64,000 bases of DNA from contig OZ245751.1 in NCBI GenBank assembly GCA_965227445.1, forward strand, positions 4,526,001-4,590,000, given 5' to 3'. The position numbers and the translations under genes are program-made. Positions 17,651 to 26,978 of this stretch are shown piece after piece. This stretch comes from DT-110 sp030148525. GTDB lineage: Bacteria; Bacteroidota; Bacteroidia; Chitinophagales; Saprospiraceae. Position 1 is the first letter of the stretch, and each line of letters starts with the position of its first letter. Below the pieces are notes generated by a model. It had not been told where the DNA came from, did no database searches, and saw only the letters and a list, made by a program, of their open reading frames with translations.

Positions 17651-19690
17651 ATGAGAAATGCTATGGCAAAAAGGACCCTACTACTTCTATTGGGCCTGGT
17701 GCTCATGACCGTATCTGCGCAAAGCCAAAGCTGGCGCAAACTCCGCAAGCAAGCAGAAGCGCTGGAAGAGCAAGGCAACTATGCCCAAGCCGCCGACACC
17801 TACCGGCAAGCCTGGGAAAAGAAGCAAAAGAGAACCGAACTCATCTATAAGGCCGGGGAAAACTATTTACTGCTGCGCAATTATCGGCAGGCAGCAGAAG
17901 CCTATTCCCATGTTAAAGATGAAATCGATGAATACCCCCTCGTAGGCTTGAAATACGCACGTATGCTCAAGCAAGACGGTCAATACGACCGGGCTATTTC
18001 AGCCTTCCGGGAATTTACCGATGCCTACACGGGCGATGGTAAAGCGATACTGCAGGATATTATCGAGACCGAGATCCGGGGTGCCGAATTGGCGAAAACC
18101 ATGCCTCCGGCTTCCGATTCGGATGTAACCCTCAATCTGATCGGTAGTGGTGTGAACAGCAATGAGGACGAATTCGGCCCTATTGCTTTCCCCGGTGACC
18201 TGCTGTATTACTCCTCCCTGATTGGCGGAACAGCACGCATCTACCGTTCGACCAGCGGTGGCGATCGTTGGTCCAAAGGGCAAATTCCCGAGAACTTCCC
18301 GGTCATCCAGAACGGACAGTATTGTCACGGTACACTATCCCCCGATGGAGAACGATTCTTTTTCACCATCTGTGAGGAAGGTACCTTTGGTAATCAGACT
18401 ACCCGTTGTGAGATCTTTGTCATTGAGCGTGAAAACAATTCCTGGTCACAACCTCAACGTTTACCCGATGCCATCAACCAAAAAGGCGTTACGGCTACCC
18501 ACCCCAACGTAGTACACCGCGGTGATGTGGAAGTACTTTATTTTGCCTCCAACCGGAGCGGTGGTCGCGGTGGTATGGACCTTTGGTATGTAACCCGGAA
18601 CCGCGGCTTCGACGATGCACAGTTCAGCCAACCTGTCAACCTCGGCCCCAGTGTCAACACGCTCGGTGATGAAATGACACCCTTTTACGAATCAGACGAA
18701 GGACATTTGTATTTCTCCTCCAACGGTCATCCGTCCATGGGCGGCTTTGATATTTTCAAAAGTGCCGGCGACATGATGAACTGGGCTATTCCCGAAAATG
18801 TCGGTGTACCTTATAATTCCAGTGCTGACGATTACTACTATGTGTCCAAACCCGATCAGTCGGGAGGCTTCTTCGCCTCCAATCGCGTCTACGCCGGTGA
18901 AAAACTGTCTACCCTCGACGACGATATATTTGAGTTCCGTACCGAGCCCGAAGCGATTACGCTGGAGGGCAATGTATTTGATCGCGCCTCCGGGGAAACC
19001 TTGAACAACTATCTGGTCAGTATCATCGAAATCACCGGCGACGGACAGGAAAAACCCCTGATTACCGAAGAATTTAACACTTCAGCCGGGTATACCTTTC
19101 AGGTACTCCCCAACCGTCGATTCCGCGTGGAGGTAGAAGCTCCCGGTTACGAAATCAATAGTTACGAGTTCTTCACTACCGACCCATCAGTACGGGCTTA
19201 CGGGCAACCTCTGTTTTTGGCGAAAGCCACCCTACCCTCCGAAGATGGGCCACTGGAAGAAGATGAGTACGCTTCCAACGAAGAAGATATGAACGACCCC
19301 GAAGAGGATGGCTCCACAATGGAAATTGAAAAAACCCCGGAAAGTGAAGGTCCACTGCCGACCTACACCTCACGGGGTACTGCCCCCTTCGACAAGGTCG
19401 AGTTTACTACCAATGCGCCCCGCTACGAGGGCACCTACTATAAGGTGCAAATCATCGCTACCAAAAAATTTGTGGAAACAGCCGCCCGCTTCGATGGTGT
19501 ACGGGAAGTAGGAAAACTACAAACCGAATTCCTCATCGACCGCGGTTTATACCGGGTTTTACTGGCATCTTACTTCTCCCAACAGGAAGCCCTTAATGCC
19601 CAGGCCAGTGCCCGCTCCGCCGGATTCGATTCCGCCTTCGTGGTGAAATACGAAGATGGCCTGCGCTATGGGCGGGTGAATCTTAAGTAG
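17651..19690 (+). CDS. PorE-like envelope protein: TPR, beta-propeller, SPOR
   Basis: A 679-residue exported protein. A signal peptide (RTLLLLLGLVLMTVSAQS) is followed by TPR-like helices (about 25-135, ALEEQGNYAQAADTYRQAW and similar), then WD40-like PD40 propeller blades (about 165-430, with LSPDGERFFFT, YFASNRSGGRGGMDLWY and LYFSSNGHPSMGGFDIF), a carboxypeptidase-regulatory-like fold (about 435-510), an acidic linker (520-565), and a C-terminal SPOR-type peptidoglycan-binding domain (YYKVQIIATKKF onward). PorE of the type IX secretion system has a similar order but ends in an OmpA-like domain, so this may be a structural analogue. It is monocistronic and followed by a minisatellite. Confidence 0.8.
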   Translation: MRNAMAKRTLLLLLGLVLMTVSAQSQSWRKLRKQAEALEEQGNYAQAADTYRQAWEKKQKRTELIYKAGENYLLLRNYRQAAEAYSHVKDEIDEYPLVGLKYARMLKQDGQYDRAISAFREFTDAYTGDGKAILQDIIETEIRGAELAKTMPPASDSDVTLNLIGSGVNSNEDEFGPIAFPGDLLYYSSLIGGTARIYRSTSGGDRWSKGQIPENFPVIQNGQYCHGTLSPDGERFFFTICEEGTFGNQTTRCEIFVIERENNSWSQPQRLPDAINQKGVTATHPNVVHRGDVEVLYFASNRSGGRGGMDLWYVTRNRGFDDAQFSQPVNLGPSVNTLGDEMTPFYESDEGHLYFSSNGHPSMGGFDIFKSAGDMMNWAIPENVGVPYNSSADDYYYVSKPDQSGGFFASNRVYAGEKLSTLDDDIFEFRTEPEAITLEGNVFDRASGETLNNYLVSIIEITGDGQEKPLITEEFNTSAGYTFQVLPNRRFRVEVEAPGYEINSYEFFTTDPSVRAYGQPLFLAKATLPSEDGPLEEDEYASNEEDMNDPEEDGSTMEIEKTPESEGPLPTYTSRGTAPFDKVEFTTNAPRYEGTYYKVQIIATKKFVETAARFDGVREVGKLQTEFLIDRGLYRVLLASYFSQQEALNAQASARSAGFDSAFVVKYEDGLRYGRVNLK

Positions 19691-20490
19691 GTGCTCGATC
19701 CTCTGGATCGAGCGTAGAGCGTAGAGCATAGAGCGCCATTGCGACTGAAGGGAAAGAAGGGACTGCAGTGACTCAAGGGACTTGACAGTGCAGGGTTGGG
19801 GTGCTCGATCCTCTGGATCGAGCATAGAGCGTAGAGCGCCATTACGACTGAAGGGAAAGAAGGGACTGCAGCGACTCAAGGGACTTGACAGTGCAGGGGT
19901 GGGGTGCTCGATCCTCTGGATCGAGCGTAGAGCGTAGAGCGTAGAGCGCCATTGCGACTAAAGGGAAAGAAGGGACTGCAGCGACTCAAGGGACTTGACA
20001 GTGCAGGGTTGGGGTGCTCGATCCTCTGGATCGAGCGTAGAGCGTAGAGCGCCATTGCGACTGAAGAGAACGAAGGGACTGCAGCGACTCAAGGGACTTG
20101 ACAGTGCAGGGGTGGGGTGCTCGATCCTCTGGATCGAGCATAGAGCGTAGAGCGTAGAGCGCCATTGCGACTGAAGAGAACGAAGGGACTGCAGCGACTC
20201 AAGGGACTTGACAGTGCAGGGGTGGGGTGCTCGATCCTCTGGATCGAGCATAGAGCGTAGAGCGTAGAGCGCCATTGCGACTAAAGGGAAAGAAGGGACT
20301 GCAGCGACTCAAGGGACTTGACAGTGCAGGGTTGGGGTGCTCGATCCTCTGGATCGAGCATAGAGCGTAGAGCATAGAGCGCCATTGCGACTGAAGGAAA
20401 AGAAGGGACTGCAGCGACTCAAGGGACTTGACAGTGCAGGGGTGGGGTGCTCGATCCTCTGGATCGAGCGTAGAGCGTAGAGCGTAGAGC
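19691..20490. repeat. minisatellite of eight 103/110-bp units, each with a perfect hairpin
   Basis: Units start at 19691, 19801, 19904, 20014, 20117, 20227, 20337 and 20447 (last one partial). Lengths are 110, 103, 110, 103, 110, 110 and 110; the 7-base difference is the number of GTAGAGC/ATAGAGC heptamers after the hairpin. Every unit starts with the perfect hairpin GCTCGATCC-TCT-GGATCGAGC. Units differ by few bases (GTTGGG/GGTGGG, GAAAGAAGG/GAACGAAGG). It begins 1 base after the PorE-like stop codon. Confidence 0.95.
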
Positions 20491-20620
20491 GGTAATGGAG
20501 GCTCATCTCCACACGCCCCAATTCCTTTTACAGAGGTATCGGGTACTCGAATAGTGGTTGGCTACAGGTCGCAAAACGCCCCCGTAACGCTCATCCTCCT
20601 CTGGTTGGTGTCCCCTGAAA

Positions 20621-20676
20621 TATACTCGACTCGAAGTGGTTTGGGATCAATCCCAAACCACTTCGAGTCGATATAG
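20621..20676. repeat. palindromic element, short copy B
   Basis: A perfect 21-base inverted repeat, CGACTCGAAGTGGTTTGGGAT (20627-20647), two-base spacer, then its complement (20650-20670). It is the first hairpin of the dispersed TATACCG-type element (same GAAGTGGTTTGGG arm as copy D at 51284). It lies in the non-coding stretch before the sigma-54 operon. Confidence 0.85.
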
Positions 20677-20935
20677 CTTCGCACCACGCTCTGGGCGGAC
20701 TGCACAGGACAGGACTCTTTTCTATATCCGTGTCTACCGTCCCCCGGGAGGACCTGTCATCCGGAAACAGAAGGGAAATCGACCTCCGGACATAATCCGT
20801 TTAAAACATCCATCCGGACCTCGCTTGTCTCTTACCCCCAGATCGTATTCCCCAATTCTCCCTCTCTCCAAATCCCCCTTTCTCCAACTCCCCCTTTCCC
20901 CAGATCGATCACCTTTCCAAAACCGCACACTCCAC

Positions 20936-20977
20936 TGTTCGTTTTCGAACACGTTTAGGAAGTACTAATACCTAAAC
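20936..20977 (+). promoter_or_regulatory. candidate enhancer sites for the NtrC-type regulator
   Basis: Two inverted repeats lie 55-95 bases before the expected start of transcription: TGTTCG-TTTT-CGAACA (20936-20951) and GTTTAGG-N11-CCTAAAC (20953-20977). The position is right for upstream activator sites of a sigma-54 promoter, and the operon itself contains such an activator. That these are its sites is inference. Confidence 0.45.
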
Positions 20978-21003
20978 AACTCAAAATCAGCACCTCCTCT
21001 TTT

Positions 21004-21019
21004 TGGCACGGGCTCTGCC
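21004..21019 (+). promoter_or_regulatory. sigma-54 promoter of the HlyD-TolC-ABC operon
   Basis: TGGCAC-GGGCT-CTGCC matches the -24/-12 pattern TGGCAC-N5-TTGCA, with the invariant GG and GC ten bases apart. Transcription would start near 21030, 18 bases before the ATG at 21048. The presence of an NtrC-type regulator downstream makes the match much more credible. Confidence 0.7.
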
Positions 21020-21047
21020 ATATATCAGGCAAAAAGCATTTGCCAAT

Positions 21048-22295
21048 ATGGACAAGCCAATTTCAAAAAGTACCCAAACCCGGTCGAGACTCCGAAAAGT
21101 ACTCCGGTGGGTCCTGATCCTCGGGGCCGTCGCTGCTCTGTTCCTCATCCTTCGCAACCTGCTCAAGACCCGCGTAGAAGCTACCGATTTCCAGATGGCA
21201 GCTATTGAACGGGGCACTATAGAAAACACGATCACAGCCTCCGGATTGGTCGTCCCTGCTTTTGAACAGCAGGTTATATCTCCTATCAGTACTTCCGTAA
21301 AAGAGGTGTTATTGCGCTCCGGCGATAAAGTTGAAAAAGGCGACCCCATGATGTTGCTCGACGATGAGTTCATCCGGCTGGAGTACGAGTCGCTCCAAGA
21401 TCAATACGAATTGAAAAACAATAAGATCACCCGACTGAAGTACGAGTACGACAAAAACATCAAAGACCTCGACTACGAAAACAAGATCAAAAACCTGCAA
21501 TTATCCAGCCTGGAGTCACAATTGGCCGATGCCCAGCGCCTGCAGGAGATCGGCTCCGCAACCCAGGAGGAAGTCGATCAGGCTAAACTGAATTTAGAGA
21601 TCGCCCAGCTGGAAAAGAAAAAGCTGGAGAATGAACTGGCCTTTTCCCAACAGGTTTTGGCCGGCGATAAACGCAACCTGGAACTGGAAGCCCGCATGGA
21701 ACAAAAAAAATTAAAAGAGCTCCAACGAAAATTGCGGGAAACCAAAGTAACCGCTCCACGGGCCGGGGTGATTACCTGGATCAGTGAAGACCTGGGAAAA
21801 ACAGTAAACGAAGGCGAACTCCTGGTCCGCCTGGCTGATCTGGGCCGCTACCGGGTGGAGGCTAGCGTATCCGACCGCTACGCACAGTATGTGAAAGTAG
21901 GACAACCCGTACGGGTGCGGATCAATCGCGACGACCTCACCGGATTCGTTGCCGCCACCCTTCCGGCAGTGGAAAACAATACGGTCAGTTTCATCGTGGA
22001 GCTGGAACAGCCCGACCACAAACTGTTGCGCCCCAATATGCGGGTGGAAGTCTTTCTGATCTCTGATCGACGGGAACAAGCCCTGCGCCTTCGCAACGGC
22101 CCCGTATTTACCGGCGCGGCCCGCCAAAACCTCTTCGTAGTCCGGGGGGAAGAAGCCATCAAGACCACCGCCAGGGTAGGCCTTATCGGCATCGATTACG
22201 TGGAATTGCTGGAAACCGATCTGCAAGAGGGTGACCGCATCATTATTTCCGATATGGAACGATTTGATCACCTCGAGCGCATTCAACTCCAATAA
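21048..22295 (+). CDS. HlyD/RND-type membrane-fusion (periplasmic adaptor) protein
   Basis: A 415-residue protein. One transmembrane anchor (VLRWVLILGAVAALFLILRN) is followed by a barrel-sandwich/lipoyl half (EQQVISPISTSVKEVLLRSGDKVEKGDPMMLLDD), a long coiled coil (about residues 115-230, rich in Glu, Lys, Leu), the second lipoyl half (VTAPRAGVITWISEDLGKTVNEGE) and beta-barrel domains. It bridges an inner-membrane transporter to the TolC channel encoded next. ATG 21048 is chosen since it lies downstream of the predicted sigma-54 transcription start; the earlier TTG at 21003 would be upstream of it. Confidence 0.9.
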   Translation: MDKPISKSTQTRSRLRKVLRWVLILGAVAALFLILRNLLKTRVEATDFQMAAIERGTIENTITASGLVVPAFEQQVISPISTSVKEVLLRSGDKVEKGDPMMLLDDEFIRLEYESLQDQYELKNNKITRLKYEYDKNIKDLDYENKIKNLQLSSLESQLADAQRLQEIGSATQEEVDQAKLNLEIAQLEKKKLENELAFSQQVLAGDKRNLELEARMEQKKLKELQRKLRETKVTAPRAGVITWISEDLGKTVNEGELLVRLADLGRYRVEASVSDRYAQYVKVGQPVRVRINRDDLTGFVAATLPAVENNTVSFIVELEQPDHKLLRPNMRVEVFLISDRREQALRLRNGPVFTGAARQNLFVVRGEEAIKTTARVGLIGIDYVELLETDLQEGDRIIISDMERFDHLERIQLQ

Positions 22296-22297
22296 CT

Positions 22298-23755
22298 ATG
22301 ACCTTACGAAACCTACTCGCGCTGTGGTGTTTGTGCACTGCAGCCCCCGTATATACCCAGGTGTTACCCGATACACTCGACCTGGAAGAGTTTATTGAGC
22401 TGGCTACCGAACGCTCCCTGGACAAATACCAGTCCGATGCCGATCTGGAGCTGGCCGAACTGGACTACCGACTGTTTCGAACCGACCTGAAACCCCAGTT
22501 GATGGCTACGGCCAACTTCCCCAACTACCAACGTACAGTCCGGGAAATCACCCAACCCAACGGAACGATCCGGTTCCAGCCCGTGCGGAACAACAATAGC
22601 GTACTGGGTCTCAGCCTGACCCAACAGATTCCGCAAACGGGCGGAACGCTGTTCGTGCGAAGCAACCTGCAGCGATTCGATGACTTCGAATCGGATGACC
22701 GCTTCTACAACGGTATCCCGCTACGCGTCGGATTGTTACAGCCCTTGTTCGGGTTCAATGGCCTGAAATGGGACAAAGAAATCGAACCTATACGTCTGTC
22801 CGAAGCCCGTAAGCAATACCGCGCCGATCGCGCCGCTATCCGCTCAGAAGCCACCCGACTGTTTTTTAATCTCCTGAATGCGCGAACGGAAGTGAGTATT
22901 GCCGAAGCCAACCGACGGAGTAACCAGGAACTGTACGAGATCGCCCGGGAACGTCACGAACTCGGAAAGATCTCGGACAGTGACCTGATCCAGCTGCGGG
23001 TAAACCTGGTGTCCGCCCAGCGAAGCGAACAGAACGCCCGGCAAATCCTGCGCGACCGATCAGCGGAAATGATTTCCTATCTGGGACTGATTCCCGACGG
23101 GCAGATACTCATTACGGAGATTCCTTCGGAAACACCCAATTTCTCAGTAAATCCGGATCGCGCGCTGCAGGAGGCGCTGGCCAACCGGGCCGAAACCGAG
23201 CGCTTTCAACGCCAGATACTGGAAGCCGAACGCAATGTAGCTCAGGCCAAAGGGGAAGGAGGTTTTCAGGCTGACCTTAGTGCTTCCATCGGGTTTACCC
23301 GCTCGGCCCGGGATCTGGAAATGATCTATACCGATCCCCAGCAGGAACAATTAGTTCAGATACAGTTGAGTGTTCCCATTCTGGATTGGGGTCGCCAACG
23401 CTCACGGGTTGATATCCGGGAAGCCCAACGGGACCTGACACGCCAGCAAGTGCGGCAAAGTGAACTGGAATTCCGCACGGATGTACAGCAAACCGTCCAG
23501 CAGTTCGTCAATCTGCAACAGGAGGTGGAATTAGCGCGGGAACTCCAGGAACTCGCCCAACAGCGCTTTGACATTGCCCGGGAAAGCTATCGCCTGGGAG
23601 CCATCAATGTAACCGATCTGATCTTCAGCCAACAGGAAAAAGACCTGGCTCAGCGTACCTATATCTTCGCACTGGGTGATTACTGGCAGGCTTACTATCG
23701 GCTACAACAACTCACTCTATTCGATTTCGAGAACCAACAACCCATCACGGATTAA
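22298..23755 (+). CDS. TolC-family outer-membrane efflux protein
   Basis: A 485-residue outer-membrane channel with a short signal peptide (LLALWCLCTAAPVYTQ). The two helical OEP repeats are visible as heptad-rich segments (SEARKQYRADRAAIRSEATRLFFNLL near residues 165-195 and the corresponding QSELEFRTDVQQTVQQFVNL near 385). Periplasmic helix turns include SDLIQLRVNL and NVTDLIFSQQ. It starts 2 bases after the adaptor gene and is followed at 11 bases by the ABC ATPase, so one complete tripartite export route is encoded together. Confidence 0.92.
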   Translation: MTLRNLLALWCLCTAAPVYTQVLPDTLDLEEFIELATERSLDKYQSDADLELAELDYRLFRTDLKPQLMATANFPNYQRTVREITQPNGTIRFQPVRNNNSVLGLSLTQQIPQTGGTLFVRSNLQRFDDFESDDRFYNGIPLRVGLLQPLFGFNGLKWDKEIEPIRLSEARKQYRADRAAIRSEATRLFFNLLNARTEVSIAEANRRSNQELYEIARERHELGKISDSDLIQLRVNLVSAQRSEQNARQILRDRSAEMISYLGLIPDGQILITEIPSETPNFSVNPDRALQEALANRAETERFQRQILEAERNVAQAKGEGGFQADLSASIGFTRSARDLEMIYTDPQQEQLVQIQLSVPILDWGRQRSRVDIREAQRDLTRQQVRQSELEFRTDVQQTVQQFVNLQQEVELARELQELAQQRFDIARESYRLGAINVTDLIFSQQEKDLAQRTYIFALGDYWQAYYRLQQLTLFDFENQQPITD

Positions 23756-23766
23756 AACCTACTATC

Positions 23767-24432
23767 ATGATATTACTCAAAGACGTCACCAAGGTCTATC
23801 AGACCAAAACTATTGAAACTACAGCACTGAATAACATTTCCCTGGAGGTACCGACGGGCGAATTTCTCTCGATCATGGGTCCTTCGGGCTGTGGCAAAAG
23901 TACTCTGCTCAATATTATGGGCATGATCGACGAACCCACCAGCGGCCAGGTGGCCATTCAGGGACAAGCGGTCAGTGATTACCATACCAAGGCGGTAGCC
24001 CGGTTCCGGAACGAAAAGCTGGGTTTCATCTTTCAGAGTTTCCATCTGATCAATGAGCTGCCGGTGATCGACAACGTCGAACTACCGCTGATCTACCGCC
24101 GCATTTCCGGTAAGAAGCGCCGTGAAATGGCCCAGACAGCACTGGAACAGGTAGGACTTAAAAACCGCATGAAACACTTTCCGGGCCAGCTTTCGGGGGG
24201 GCAAAAACAGCGGGTAGCGATCGCCCGGGCGATTGTTGGCCAGCCAAACATTATCCTCGCCGATGAGCCGACCGGGAACCTGGACAGTGTAATGGGTAAT
24301 GAGATCATGGAGATCCTGCTCAACCTGAACAAAGAGTTGGGTACCACCATCGTCATGGTTACGCACGACGAAACGATGGCCCGCAAGACCCACCGCCTGG
24401 TCCGCCTTTTTGACGGAAGTCAGGTCCTCTAA
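23767..24432 (+). CDS. ABC transporter ATPase, MacB/LolD type
   Basis: A 221-residue ATPase: Walker A GPSGCGKST, Q-loop (FQSFHLINELPVIDNVELPL), signature LSGGQKQRVAIARA, Walker B IILADEPTGNLD, and switch His in MVTHDETMA. The sequence belongs to the MacB/LolD/FtsE branch, which uses FtsX-fold permeases, and two such permeases follow. These exporters work as mechanotransducers from the inner membrane rather than carrying substrate through it. Likely substrates are unknown. Confidence 0.94.
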   Translation: MILLKDVTKVYQTKTIETTALNNISLEVPTGEFLSIMGPSGCGKSTLLNIMGMIDEPTSGQVAIQGQAVSDYHTKAVARFRNEKLGFIFQSFHLINELPVIDNVELPLIYRRISGKKRREMAQTALEQVGLKNRMKHFPGQLSGGQKQRVAIARAIVGQPNIILADEPTGNLDSVMGNEIMEILLNLNKELGTTIVMVTHDETMARKTHRLVRLFDGSQVL

Positions 24433-24455
24433 ATCACCTTAAAACGTACCCAACT

Positions 24456-25799
24456 ATGTTTAGCAATTATTTAAAACTAGCAATAAAAGTACTCGGGCGG
24501 CGTACCTTCTTTACGGTGATCAGCCTGTTTGGGATCAGCTTTACGCTCATGATCCTCATCCTGCTATCGGCCTATATGGATGCCGAATTGGGGAGTCATC
24601 AGCCGCTTTCGCAAAAAGATGACATGATCTTCCTGAATCGGCTGATGATGACCAACGAGGTCATCGACACCAGCTACCAGATCGATACGGTGATGCTCGA
24701 CGGAGTGGAAGTCTACGACTCGACCGAAGTGCTCGATAAAAACCGGAATAGTGTATCCATCAGTTCTCTGGGGTACTACTTCTGCGACAACTACCTGCGC
24801 GATGTAGCCGGAGCCGACATATACAGTTTTTACTCTCCTGGTTTCAGCTACGACATTTTTGTCAATGGCAAAAAACTATCGTTTGATGTTGTATACTCCG
24901 ATGCGGATTTCTGGAACATCTACGATTACCAATTTTCGAGTGGACGCCCTTACCGACAACAGGAGGTCGATAACCAATCGCAGGTAGTCGTATTGACGGA
25001 GAAAGCAGCCCAGGATTATTTTGGAGGAATGGATGCTGCCATGGGTGAGTTTATCGAAATTGACGGCAAGCAATTCGAGGTGATCGGACTGGTCAAAAGA
25101 CCCAGTAACTCCAAAGGGTTTTTATCGGGCCAGGCCTTTATGCCGCTCACCACTCTGAAGCCTGTTTATCTCGACGATGATGAGAATTTCCAGGGACCAT
25201 TCGAAGCTGTTTTTCTGGCCGGCTCATCTACCGGAATGAAAGACATCGAGCAGTCGATCCTGCAAAAATCAAAGCAGATTGCGCTTCCCGATCCTGAGAA
25301 CTACAATAACCTGTACCTGATCACGAGCGACTTTTTCGGGCGCTATGCCAACAGCATTTTTCCCAATAGCGACAATGACCCCGAAAAATCCAAGCGGACA
25401 TTTATCCTGATCGGCGGTGGCCTGCTACTGCTCTTCATCTTATTACCCACCCTTAACCTGATCAATCTGAATGTGAGCCGGATCATGGAGCGCTCGGCCG
25501 AGATCGGGGTGCGTAAGGCTTTTGGAGCACACTCCGGTTCTATTCTCACTCAATTACTATTTGAGAATATAGTACTCACCTTCCTCGGAGGTGCTATCGG
25601 CTTCGTGCTGGCATTAATTGTCCTCCACCTGGTGAACGACAGCAACATTCTCGGTGACACTATCCTGCGGGTCAACTACCGCGTGTTTGGCTATAGCCTG
25701 CTCATCTGCCTCGCCTTTGGGATTATTTCCGGCTTGCTGCCCGCTTACCGCATGTCTAAAATCCATATTGCTAACGCCATTAAACAGACCAACGTATGA
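24456..25799 (+). CDS. FtsX/MacB-type ABC permease
   Basis: A 447-residue inner-membrane protein with the usual four-helix layout: TM1 (TFFTVISLFGISFTLMILIL), a large periplasmic MacB_PCD domain (about residues 45-300), then three helices at the C-terminus (ILIGGGLLLLFILLPTLNL, NIVLTFLGGAIGFVLALIVL, YSLLICLAFGIISGLLPAYR). The coupling motif ERSAEIGVRKAFGAHSG is characteristic. The last four bases overlap the start of a second permease, so the two probably form a heterodimer with two copies of the ATPase. Confidence 0.92.
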   Translation: MFSNYLKLAIKVLGRRTFFTVISLFGISFTLMILILLSAYMDAELGSHQPLSQKDDMIFLNRLMMTNEVIDTSYQIDTVMLDGVEVYDSTEVLDKNRNSVSISSLGYYFCDNYLRDVAGADIYSFYSPGFSYDIFVNGKKLSFDVVYSDADFWNIYDYQFSSGRPYRQQEVDNQSQVVVLTEKAAQDYFGGMDAAMGEFIEIDGKQFEVIGLVKRPSNSKGFLSGQAFMPLTTLKPVYLDDDENFQGPFEAVFLAGSSTGMKDIEQSILQKSKQIALPDPENYNNLYLITSDFFGRYANSIFPNSDNDPEKSKRTFILIGGGLLLLFILLPTLNLINLNVSRIMERSAEIGVRKAFGAHSGSILTQLLFENIVLTFLGGAIGFVLALIVLHLVNDSNILGDTILRVNYRVFGYSLLICLAFGIISGLLPAYRMSKIHIANAIKQTNV

Positions 25800-26962
25800 C
25801 ACGCCATATCCTTCGCCTCATCTGGAATAAAAAGCGAAGTAATGCCCTCCTTTTTCTGGAGATTTTCTTTGCGTTTCTAATTCTCTTTGCGGTCTTTACC
25901 ATCGTAACCCGCTATATGCGTATGTATCAGTCCCCCCTAGGTTTCCAAACGGAAAACATCTGGATCGTACACATGAACCTCAACCCGGTTACGGACACCA
26001 CAGCTACTCAGGACATGAAAGTCCGGCTTAAACAGGAACTCAAAGCCCTGCCCGAAGTCGAATCTGCTTCGTATAGTGGCTTTGTCACCCCGATCAGCAA
26101 CTCAAGCTGGAGTACCAGCAGTGACGATAACGGCTTCGAAATCAGCACCCATATGATGTACGGTGACCTCGACTATATGGAAACCATGGGTATTAATCTG
26201 GTCCAGGGTCGCTGGTTTAATGAATCCGACCGTGATGCCCGATACCAACCACTCATCATCAGTAAGAAGTTGTTCGATGAATCCTTTAAGGGACGAAACC
26301 TGACCGACTCCATTTACGACATCAATGGAGAAAAAAGGATCGTAGGAGTCATTGATCATTTTAAGTACAAGGGAGACTTTGCCGAAGAGGTCAACCTCAG
26401 CTTTTTCTACGGAGAGGACAAAACCCTTGACCTGCCCAATCTTCACCTGCGGGTAGCCCCCGGCACCCCGGCCGCATTTGAAGAAGAGGTGAATACCCTG
26501 GTAGCCGATATCACCAAACGAAATGATTTCCGGATTGAGCATCTGCAGACGACCCGTGAGTCCCGGGCCCGTCAGGTCTGGATACCCATCATTGCGCTAC
26601 TGAGTATTTGCGGCTTTCTGGTGATCAATGTATCGATGGGGCTCTTTGGAATTCTCTGGTACACCATTAGCAAGCGTCGCAGTGAGATCGGTCTGCGGCG
26701 CACCCTGGGAGCCAGCAAATCGGAGATCACCCTCCAGTTCGTCGGTGAGATCCTGGTAGTTTGTCTGGGAGGCATCATATTGGGAGCTATCTTTGCCGTA
26801 CAGTTCCCGCTGCTCAATGTATTTCCCATTGAGTCGATCAACTACTACCTGGCCATGATTTTTTCGGCGGCACTGATCCTGATACTCGTGGTGTCCTGCG
26901 CATTCTACCCGTCGCAGCAAGCGGCGCGTATACATCCGGCCTTAGCACTCCACGAGGAATGA
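25796..26962 (+). CDS. FtsX/MacB-type ABC permease
   Basis: A 388-residue partner of the preceding permease. TM1 (ALLFLEIFFAFLILFAVFTI), a shorter periplasmic domain (about 45-255), the coupling motif KRRSEIGLRRTLGASKSE and terminal helices (IVVCLGGIILGAIFAVQ-like and LALILILVVSCAFYPSQQAA). It ends the transport part of the operon; a heptamer-periodic inverted repeat (26979-27041) lies between it and the regulator gene. Confidence 0.92.
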   Translation: MTRHILRLIWNKKRSNALLFLEIFFAFLILFAVFTIVTRYMRMYQSPLGFQTENIWIVHMNLNPVTDTTATQDMKVRLKQELKALPEVESASYSGFVTPISNSSWSTSSDDNGFEISTHMMYGDLDYMETMGINLVQGRWFNESDRDARYQPLIISKKLFDESFKGRNLTDSIYDINGEKRIVGVIDHFKYKGDFAEEVNLSFFYGEDKTLDLPNLHLRVAPGTPAAFEEEVNTLVADITKRNDFRIEHLQTTRESRARQVWIPIIALLSICGFLVINVSMGLFGILWYTISKRRSEIGLRRTLGASKSEITLQFVGEILVVCLGGIILGAIFAVQFPLLNVFPIESINYYLAMIFSAALILILVVSCAFYPSQQAARIHPALALHEE

Positions 26963-26978
26963 TCGCCCCCAAGAAAAG

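Noticed and set aside
19691..20490. Possible CRISPR array
   Set aside because: Whole 103-110 base units are nearly identical, with no unique spacers, and no cas genes are near.
19559..20521. Several minus-strand frames rich in SRCSPF or ALRSIQRIEH repeats
   Set aside because: They are translations of the minisatellite and change frame between units.
20636..20968. 110-codon frame in the region before the sigma-54 operon
   Set aside because: Starts inside a perfect palindrome, Pro/Ser/Arg-rich, in a pyrimidine-rich non-coding stretch; promoter elements lie inside it.
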